NCBI GenBank assembly: GCA_019414465.1
Contig: DXLY01000087.1
Coordinates: 1-8,054 of the forward strand
Source: Collinsella sp.
GTDB taxonomy: Bacteria; Actinomycetota; Coriobacteriia; Coriobacteriales; Coriobacteriaceae
DNA length: 8,054 nt
Reading direction: 5' to 3'
In this document: positions 1 through 5,900 of the stretch, piece by piece
How positions within the stretch are numbered: position 1 is the first letter of the stretch
Layout of the letters: each line of letters opens with the position of its first letter
Made by a program: the position numbers and the translations under genes
Notes under the pieces: model-generated
Databases searched by the model: none
Seen by the model: the letters and a program-made list of their open reading frames with translations, nothing else
What the model was told of the DNA's origin: nothing

Positions 1-47
1 GGAAAGAAGCTGCGCCGCGGGGGAGGCGACCCAAATGGCTTTCTCAT
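1..47 (-). CDS. possible start of a leftward gene, cut by the window edge
   Basis: An ATG at 47-45 on the minus strand opens a frame that stays open to the window edge. The visible peptide is MRKPFGSPPPRRSFF. A GGAGG ribosome-binding sequence (complement of 56-60) sits 8 nt upstream, which is the main support. The peptide is basic and proline-rich, as in some cytoplasmic N-termini that precede a membrane segment, but 15 residues are too few to name a family. It would be the next gene in the same direction as gpmA and mntH. It could also be chance, since a purine-rich stretch before an ATG is not rare in this sequence. Confidence 0.35.
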   Translation of the reverse strand, partial: MRKPFGSPPPRRSFF

Positions 48-123
48 ATCGTCTTCCTCCGCCCCCAAGGGATCACGGTTGCTGTTGACCGATCCTGTCT
101 GTTGTGAGTCCGACCGACCTTTT

Positions 124-180
124 GTCTCAATCTGTAACATCTAACGGTGGAAATTGGGCCCACTTGTTACATATCGAGAC
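124..180 (+). repeat. 57-bp palindromic element, copy 1
   Basis: The left arm GTCTCAATCTGTAACA (124-139) and right arm TGTTACATATCGAGAC (165-180) are inverted repeats with two mismatches, around a 25-bp interior. This copy pairs least well inside the arms. It lies 23 bp before copy 2 (spacer 181-203), between the candidate gene at 1-47 and the 3' end of mntH. Confidence 0.9.
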
Positions 181-203
181 AAACCAAAACCGTCCGGCAG
201 AAG

Positions 204-260
204 ATCTCAATCTGTAACATCTAGACATCGAAAGCGGGTCTAGATGTTACAGATCGAGAC
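204..260 (+). repeat. 57-bp palindromic element, copy 2 (longest stem)
   Basis: The arms extend to 23 bp (204-226 and 238-260) with only two mismatched positions and an 11-nt loop, so this is the most stable hairpin of the five. It begins 27 bp beyond the mntH stop codon and could act on the mntH transcript as a 3' stabiliser or weak terminator. In that direction the hairpin is followed by CTTCTGCC rather than a real U-tract, so a classical intrinsic terminator is not supported. Confidence 0.92.
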
Positions 261-287
261 GTTTGCCTGAGTAGGTGCCCCGCCCCA

Positions 288-1544
288 TTACATCCCTGTC
301 AACAACACGACATCGAGAATCGTCACGATGGCACCGATCCCTACGAGCAGCGCGTTGAGTGGACGCGAATTGGCGTATTTGCCCATGACGCGGGGTGAAC
401 TGGTGAGCCGTATGAGCACAAAGACCGTAATCGGTAGCTGAAGCGACAGCAGTGCCTGACTCCAGATGAGACCTTCAAAAGGATTTGGGACGACCAGGCA
501 CGCCGTCACTGCGCCGACGAAACAGGCCGCCACCCCGATCGAGGAATGTCGGTCGTGGATATCGTATTCCTCGTCGAACATGCCCGCAGTGATGGTCCCC
601 GCCGCCATGCCCGCTGTCACGCTGCTCGATAGTCCCGCGAACAGCAGCGCTACCGCAAAGATGGTCGAGCTCGCCGGGCCCAGAATGGGGGAGAGCGTGG
701 CCGCTGCGACGGCGAGGTCGTCTACGACCATGCCGTGCGCAAAGAAGGTCGTTGCGGCCAGGATGACCATGGCCGAGTTGATTGCCCAGCCCACGCCCAT
801 CGAAAAGAGCGTGTCGAAGAGCTCGTAGCGCAGACGCTCTTCGATAACCTGCTCGCCTTGGCCTTCGAAGTGCATGGATTGGATGGCCTCGGAGTGCAGA
901 AAAAGGATGTGTGGCATTACGACCGCACCCAGGACACTCACGATAATCGCAGCAGAGCCAGTGGGCATACTAGGCGTGATCCAGCTTGCGGCGGCTTGCG
1001 GCCAGTCGACCTTGACTAGTGCAAGCTCGGCCAAAAACGAGAGTCCTACCACGCCTACGAAGGCGATGATCCAGCGTTCGGCTCGCTTGTAGGAGTTCGT
1101 CATGAGCATCGCCATCGATACTGCCGCCACGATGACGCAGCCCGCACGCACGGGCAGCCCAAAGAGCATTTGAAGGGCAATCGCGCCGCCCAGGACTTCG
1201 GCCATGGCGGTGGCGATGGTCGCGAGATAGGCGCTGCCGAGCACCGCGCGTCCCACGATGCGGGGGAGAAAGCGGGTCGTGGCCTCGGCAAGGCAGGCGC
1301 CCGTGGCGATGCCCAAGTGCGCCGCGTTGTGCTGCAGCACGATGAGCATAATCGTGGACAGCGTGACGATCCACAGCAGCGCGTAGCCAAACTGCGAGCC
1401 CGCGGCCATATTGGAGGCCCAGTTGCCCGGGTCGATAAAGCCGACGGTCACGAGCAGCCCGGGGCCGATATGCCGCGCAATGTCTAGGCCTCCGTGACCA
1501 CCGGTGCGTCGGGAGCCAAAGTGTTGTTTGAGATGGTTGAGCAT
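288..1544 (-). CDS. mntH: Nramp-family divalent metal transporter (MntH-like)
   Basis: This is an inner-membrane importer of Mn(II), perhaps also Fe(II), of the Nramp family, and is expected to work by metal-proton symport. I chose the ATG at 1544 (418 residues) because AGGAG lies 6 nt upstream. The in-frame ATG at 1580 would add 12 residues and has no ribosome-binding site. The family signatures are clear. TM1 carries FIDPGNWASN with the metal ligands D38 and N41. TM6 carries VMPHILFLHS with M210, H212 and H217. Alignment by eye to E. coli MntH runs along the whole length, including LGIATG, AGLSSxV and the LLSxxxPIxxFVLI end, which fits about 11 membrane helices. TM3 reads ATAMAEVLG where the family usually has ATDLAEFIG, so the proton-pathway aspartate is absent. 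The gene starts 75 bp after gpmA with no terminator visible between them. The family assignment is secure; the ion is inferred. Confidence 0.93.
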   Translation of the reverse strand: MLNHLKQHFGSRRTGGHGGLDIARHIGPGLLVTVGFIDPGNWASNMAAGSQFGYALLWIVTLSTIMLIVLQHNAAHLGIATGACLAEATTRFLPRIVGRAVLGSAYLATIATAMAEVLGGAIALQMLFGLPVRAGCVIVAAVSMAMLMTNSYKRAERWIIAFVGVVGLSFLAELALVKVDWPQAAASWITPSMPTGSAAIIVSVLGAVVMPHILFLHSEAIQSMHFEGQGEQVIEERLRYELFDTLFSMGVGWAINSAMVILAATTFFAHGMVVDDLAVAAATLSPILGPASSTIFAVALLFAGLSSSVTAGMAAGTITAGMFDEEYDIHDRHSSIGVAACFVGAVTACLVVPNPFEGLIWSQALLSLQLPITVFVLIRLTSSPRVMGKYANSRPLNALLVGIGAIVTILDVVLLTGM

Positions 1545-1550
1545 GGTGCG

Positions 1551-1555
1551 CTCCT
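1551..1555 (-). promoter_or_regulatory. ribosome-binding site that sets the mntH start
   Basis: The minus strand reads AGGAG followed by 6 nt and then ATG at 1544. The upstream in-frame ATG at 1580 is preceded by a GC-rich stretch with no purine tract. This decides for the shorter, 418-residue protein. Confidence 0.8.
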
Positions 1556-1619
1556 GCGTATGGGCGGCGTGACGTCGCATCTGGGTCGTGCGGCGCCACG
1601 CGTCGGATTTGGGTTGGGG

Positions 1620-2393
1620 CTACTTGTGCGCTTTGCCCTGATTGGCCACGGCGTCGATCTTGGCGGCGATGGTCGCCGGGTCGCCGATGTAGCGCTTGTC
1701 GAGGACATTGAAATCGGTATCGAAGGTGTAGACGAGCGGCACGCCGGTGGGGATGTTGACCTTGAGGATCTCCTCGGGCGTGAGGTGCTCGAGCTTCATG
1801 ACGAGTGAGCGCAGGGAGTTGCCGTGTGCGGCGATGAGTACGCGCTTGCCGGCGAGCATCTGGGGGCGAATCTCGTCTTCGAAATAAGGCCAGGCGCGGG
1901 CGATCGTGTCCTTGAGGCACTCGGTATAGGGCAGCTGATCGGGCGCGACATCACGGTATTGCTCCTGGGTGTGGGGATCGCGCGCGTCGTCCGGCTCGAG
2001 TGCCGGCGGGCAGACATCGAAGGAGCGGCGCCAGATGAGCACCTGCTCGTCGCCGTGCTCCGCTGCGGCATCGGCCTTGTTGAGACCCTGCAACGCTCCG
2101 TAGTGGCGCTCGTTGAGCTTCCAGGATTTGATGACGGGCAACCACTCGCGATCCATTTGGCCGAGCACGATGTCGAGGGTGTGAATTGCGCGCTTGAGAC
2201 GCGAGGTGTAGCAGACGTCGAAGTCGAAGCCCGCTTCTTTGAGGGCTCGACCGCCTGCTGCGGCTTCTTCGCGGCCCGTGTCGGTGAGCTCAACATCGGT
2301 CCAGCCGGTGAACAGGTTGAGCTTGTTCCACTCGGACTCTCCGTGACGGATAAGGACGAGTTGCATCGTCTGCTGGTCTGCTTGGTGCGCCAT
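1620..2393 (-). CDS. gpmA: 2,3-bisphosphoglycerate-dependent phosphoglycerate mutase
   Basis: This cytoplasmic enzyme interconverts 3-phosphoglycerate and 2-phosphoglycerate in glycolysis and gluconeogenesis through a phosphohistidine intermediate, using 2,3-bisphosphoglycerate as primer. The 257-residue protein aligns with E. coli GpmA over its full length. Visible active-site elements are LIRHGESEWN with the phospho-accepting H17, YTSRLKRAIHT with R68, KLNERHYGALQGLNK with E95, and IAAHGNSLR with H190. The C-terminal tail PTGVPLVYTFD...VANQGK is typical of the family. The ATG at 2393 is supported by AAGGAGG (complement of 2399-2405) 5 nt upstream; a second ATG at codon 10 has no such site. 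The first ten residues form a slightly longer N-terminus than in E. coli. It appears to head a leftward unit with mntH and diverges from gltB across 539 bp. Confidence 0.97.
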   Translation of the reverse strand: MAHQADQQTMQLVLIRHGESEWNKLNLFTGWTDVELTDTGREEAAAGGRALKEAGFDFDVCYTSRLKRAIHTLDIVLGQMDREWLPVIKSWKLNERHYGALQGLNKADAAAEHGDEQVLIWRRSFDVCPPALEPDDARDPHTQEQYRDVAPDQLPYTECLKDTIARAWPYFEDEIRPQMLAGKRVLIAAHGNSLRSLVMKLEHLTPEEILKVNIPTGVPLVYTFDTDFNVLDKRYIGDPATIAAKIDAVANQGKAHK

Positions 2394-2410
2394 AGGGGCC
2401 TCCTTGATCT

Positions 2411-2427
2411 GGCACGGTGTGCGTGCC
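2411..2427 (-). promoter_or_regulatory. small hairpin in the gpmA leader
   Basis: GGCACG (2411-2416) and CGTGCC (2422-2427) form a perfect 6-bp stem with a 5-nt loop. In the gpmA mRNA it ends 5 nt before the AAGGAGG ribosome-binding site, so it could influence ribosome access or message stability. A stem this short and GC-rich may also arise by chance. Confidence 0.4.
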
Positions 2428-2445
2428 GTTTGCTTGACGCCGCAA

Positions 2446-2474
2446 AGGATACCCGTTTTAAGCTTAAAAGTTAA
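2446..2474 (-). promoter_or_regulatory. candidate sigma-70-type promoter of gpmA-mntH
   Basis: On the minus strand, TTAACT (complement of 2469-2474) and TATCCT (complement of 2446-2451) are 17 bp apart. Each matches the -35 or -10 consensus at four of six positions. The spacer is AT-rich and contains the 14-bp perfect palindrome TTTTAAGCTTAAAA (2456-2469), which could be a repressor site or simply AT-rich promoter sequence. Transcription would start roughly 45 nt upstream of the gpmA ATG. Confidence 0.4.
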
Positions 2475-2531
2475 CCAAGACTAACAAAATTGTTGTATTT
2501 GAATGGGATGGTGAAAGGGGGCTGCCGAAAT

Positions 2532-2588
2532 GTCTCGATCTGTAACAACTAGGGATGGAAATTGGGCCTAGGTGTTACAGATCGAGAC
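2532..2588 (+). repeat. 57-bp palindromic element, copy 3
   Basis: The arms GTCTCGATCTGTAACA (2532-2547) and TGTTACAGATCGAGAC (2573-2588) are perfect inverted repeats. Pairing continues inward as ACTAGG against CCTAGG with one mismatch. It is the first of three copies in the gpmA-gltB region, followed by a 23-bp spacer (2589-2611). Confidence 0.93.
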
Positions 2589-2611
2589 AGGAAGAAATGG
2601 TCCTATGGAAA

Positions 2612-2668
2612 ATCTCGATCTGTAACAGTTAGCTGCAAAAACCGGCCCTTCATGTTACAGATTGAGAC
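2612..2668 (+). repeat. 57-bp palindromic element, copy 4
   Basis: The arms ATCTCGATCTGTAACA (2612-2627) and TGTTACAGATTGAGAC (2653-2668) pair except for A-C at the outer end and G-T at the sixth position, which is a wobble pair if transcribed rightward. The interior is the most divergent of the five but keeps the fixed TA, AA, GG and C columns. It starts exactly 80 bp after copy 3. Confidence 0.92.
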
Positions 2669-2691
2669 ATTCGGAACCGTCTCTCGAAAAC

Positions 2692-2748
2692 ATCTCAATC
2701 TGTAACAGTTAGTCGTCGTAATTGGGTCTTACTGTTACAGATTGAGAT
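2692..2748 (+). repeat. 57-bp palindromic element, copy 5
   Basis: The arms ATCTCAATCTGTAACA (2692-2707) and TGTTACAGATTGAGAT (2733-2748) are perfect inverted repeats. Both the outer position (A-T instead of G-C) and the sixth position (A-T instead of G-C) are changed on both sides, so pairing is preserved. It starts exactly 80 bp after copy 4 and ends 184 bp before gltB. The flanking C and G (2691, 2749) extend the pairing by one base pair. Confidence 0.93.
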
Positions 2749-2884
2749 GTTTGAAGAGGTGAGTTTGCAGGCCGAACTTGGGGCCTATGTTTTCGCCCTT
2801 GAGGTCGGCGGTGCCCACTCGTAAGGTGTGCGTTACGCGATTGTTTCGAAACGGGCGGGAAACACAACGGGCCGGCGATGCTCC

Positions 2885-2890
2885 TACTAT
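2885..2890 (+). promoter_or_regulatory. weak candidate -10 box for gltB
   Basis: TACTAT matches four of six positions of the -10 consensus and would give a leader of about 36 nt. No convincing -35 box stands 17 bp upstream (ACACAA at 2862-2867). An alternative pair, TTGAGG (2799-2804) and TAAGGT (2822-2827), has the right 17-bp spacing but a poor -10. The true promoter is uncertain. Confidence 0.25.
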
Positions 2891-2920
2891 GCCTATTCAA
2901 CTGACTGTCTAAATATCTAG

Positions 2921-2926
2921 GGGAGG
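2921..2926 (+). promoter_or_regulatory. gltB ribosome-binding site
   Basis: GGGAGG lies 6 nt before the ATG at 2933. This fixes the start that leaves a 20-residue propeptide in front of the catalytic cysteine. Confidence 0.8.
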
Positions 2927-2932
2927 ATCGCG

Positions 2933-5900
2933 ATGCAGGCAGATTCCGCTCAGCAGCAGGGCCTTTATCGCCCCGAATTCGACCACGATGCATGTGGCAT
3001 CGGCGCGCTTGCCGATATCAACGGTGAGCGCCATCACCAGATTCTGGACGACGCGCTGTCCATTCTGGTCAACTTGGAGCACCGCGGCGGTACGGGACTC
3101 GAGAAGAACACCGGCGACGGCGCCGGCATCCTGTTCCAGGTTCCGCATCACTTTTTCCGTAAAGAGGCCCAAAAGTGCGGCCAGATTCTGCCGGCAGAGG
3201 GCGACTATGGCGTGGCCATGCTGTTCTTTCCGCAGGACGACAAGGGCGTAGAGGATGCCCGTCGCGTGTTTGAGGAGGGCTGCGCCGAGGCCGGCGTGCC
3301 GCTGCTCTTTTGGCGCGAGGTGCCCGTCGACCCGCACGACCTGGGCGAGACGGCACGCGCCTGCATGCCCACCATTCTGCAAGCCTTTCTGGGCCGCCCC
3401 GACGATACGCCGGCGGGTGACGCCTTCGAGCGCCGCCTGTACGTGTGCCGTCGCACTATCGAGAAGAAGGCCGATGCCGAGTTTGCCCTGCGCGACAAGA
3501 TCTTCTACGTCTGCTCCATGAGCTCGCGCACTATCGTGTACAAGGGCATGCTCGTCGCCACGCAGATGCGCCGCTTCTTCATCGATCTCAACGACGCCGC
3601 TGTCAAGACGGCCGTTGCGCTCGTCCACTCGCGCTACTCCACCAACACCACGCCCAGCTGGGAGCGTGCGCACCCCAACCGTTTTATCATCCACAACGGC
3701 GAGATCAACACCCTCAAGGGCAACGTCAACTGGATTCGCGCCCGCGAGCCCAACCTGTACAGCCCCGTGCTGCAGCACGATCTTGAGCGCGTGATGCCCA
3801 TCATCAACCGCGAGGGTTCCGACTCGGCGATTTTGGACAACGTGCTCGAGTTTTTGGTTATGAACGGTCGCCCGCTTACGCGCGCTGCGTCCATGCTGCT
3901 GCCTGAGCCGTGGGACCACAACGACAGTCTGAGCGAGGAGCGCCGCGCCTACGACGCCTACCAGTCCATGCTCATGGAGCCCTGGGACGGCCCGGCGGCC
4001 ATCGCCTTTACCGACGGTCGCACGCTGGGCGCCGCCCTCGACCGCAACGGCTTGCGCCCCGCCCGCTACTACGTGACGCGCGATGGCCGCTTTATGCTGG
4101 CAAGCGAAGTGGGCACCATCGAGGTGCGCCCCGAGAACATCCTGACGAGCGGCTGCCTGGGACCGGGCCAGATGCTCGAGGTCGATTTTGCCCGCGGCCG
4201 CGTGATCTACAACGACGAGCTGCGCGCCCGCTATGCCAAGGAGAAGCCCTACCACGACTGGATTGCCGAGGAGACGCTGGCCGTCGACGCGCTCGATGAG
4301 TCCGCCGCGCCCGCGCCCGCCGAGGACGCCGAGGTGCCCGCCGCCGTGCGTATGGCCAAGCTCGGCTACCACTGGGATGACGTCGACGAGGTCGTGCGTC
4401 CCATGGCCCAGCAGGGCAAGGCCCCACTCGCCTCGATGGGCATCGACGCACCGCTGGCCTGCCTGTCCAAGAAGACGCGCTCGTTCTTTGACTACTTCTA
4501 TCAGCTGTTCGCTCAGGTCACGAATCCTCCGATCGATGCCCTGCGTGAGCATATGGTAACTTCGACCACGCTCTACCTGGGCAACCACGGCAACCTGCTT
4601 GAGGATTCCCGTACGGCCTGCCAGCTGGTGCGCCTGGAGCGTCCGCTGCTGAGCGAGGAGGAGTTTGACCGCATCTGCGCCATCGACCGCGTGGGCTTTA
4701 AGACCCGCCGCTTCCGTGCCGTCTACCGCCGCGATGCCGGCGAGGGCGCGCTGCAGGCTGGGCTCAAGCAGCTTGCCGAGGACGTCGAGGCTGCGGTCCG
4801 CGATGGCGTGAACATCGTGGTGCTGAGCGACCGTGCTGCGGCGGGCGAGGTCCCTGTGCCGTCACTGCTCGCCGTGGGATGCGTGCACAACCACCTGATC
4901 CGCGCCGGCGTGCGTACCTTTGCCGACATCGTGGTGGAGTGTGGCGACGCCGTGTCCCCGCACGACTTTGCGGCGCTGGTGGGCTACTCCGCGAGCGGCA
5001 TCTATCCGTACAACGCACATGCGTGCATCCGCGATCTGGCGGCACGCGGCGACCTAGACGTGACGTCCGAGCAGGGCATCGCCAACTACAACAAGGCTGC
5101 GACCGCCGGCATCGTCTCCATCATGTCCAAGATGGGCATCTCCACGGTGCAGAGCTACCATTCGGCGCAGATCTTCGAGGCCGTGGGCTTTACGCCGGAG
5201 TTCGTCAACGCGTGCTTCGCCGGCACGGTGAGCCGTGTGGGCGGTATGGGTGTCGAGGACGTCGAGCGCGAGCAAAACGAGCGCTATGACGCTGCGCTCT
5301 CTATCCTTAAGAGCCCGGCTCCCGATCAGCTGCCCACGCTGGGTCTGACCAAGTGGCGCCCGCTCGGCGGCGAGGAACACCTCATCGACCCCCAGACCGT
5401 CTACCTGCTGCAGACCGCCTGCCGTGAGGACAGCTACGACACCTTTAAGGAGTACAGCGCCCGTCTGCACCGTACCGGCCGTGCCGTGCGCCTGCGCGAC
5501 TTGCTCGACTTTGATGCCAGCGGCCGCACCCCGGTGGCACTCGACGAGGTCGAGCCCGCGCTCAACATCGTTCGCCGCTTTAACACCGGCGCCATGTCGT
5601 ACGGCTCCATCAGCAAAGAGGCGCACGAGTGCATGGCTATCGCTATGAACCGTCTGCATGGCCGTTCCAACTCAGGCGAGGGCGGCGAGGACCCGCGTCG
5701 CGAGACCCCGCTGGCCAACGGCGACTCCAAGAACTCCGCGATCAAGCAGGTGGCAAGTGCGCGCTTTGGCGTGACGAGCCGCTATCTGTGCAGCGCCTTT
5801 GAGATTCAGATTAAGATGGCCCAGGGCGCCAAGCCCGGCGAGGGCGGCCACCTGCCCGGCAAGAAGGTCTACCCTTGGATTGCCGAGGTCCGTCAGTCCA

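Larger units (their letters stand above)
2394..2932. other. 539-bp divergent intergenic region between gpmA and gltB
   Basis: I see no credible gene here. It holds the gpmA ribosome-binding site, leader hairpin and candidate promoter on the left, three regularly spaced 57-bp palindromes in the middle (2532-2748), and about 180 bp of gltB upstream sequence on the right. The right part contains a 10-bp palindrome GTTTCGAAAC (2843-2852) and the broken inverted pair AGGCC/GGCCT (2769-2773, 2782-2786). Either could be an operator, but nothing identifies a regulator. The stretch around 2456-2510 is markedly AT-richer than the coding sequence, as expected for a promoter zone. Confidence 0.75.

Noticed and set aside
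124..260. Integron attC sites
   Set aside because: The 57-bp size is suggestive, but the arm core does not fit the attC RYYYAAC/GTTRRRY boxes, and there is neither an integrase nor a cassette between copies.
204..260. Classical intrinsic terminator for mntH
   Set aside because: The stem is strong but AT-mixed, and no run of U follows it in the mntH direction. The same element also occurs in the divergent region between gpmA and gltB, where no gene ends.
970..1920. Minus-strand open frame of 316 codons overlapping gpmA and mntH in another frame
   Set aside because: Its Arg/His/Ala/Pro-rich composition is typical of an out-of-frame reading, and both underlying genes are secure.
2532..2748. 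CRISPR array
   Set aside because: Repeats are 57-bp imperfect palindromes that differ inside from copy to copy, spacers are only 23 bp, there are at most three in a row, and no cas gene is visible.
2709..2993. Minus-strand 94-codon frame across copy 5 and the gltB start
   Set aside because: It runs through the palindrome and the gltB ribosome-binding site and has no recognisable protein features.
2909..4588. Long minus-strand open frame of 559 codons opposite gltB
   Set aside because: It lies wholly antisense to a confidently identified gltB. Its residue composition (many V, A, G, H, R, Q) is that of the mirror of high-GC codons, with no recognisable domain.
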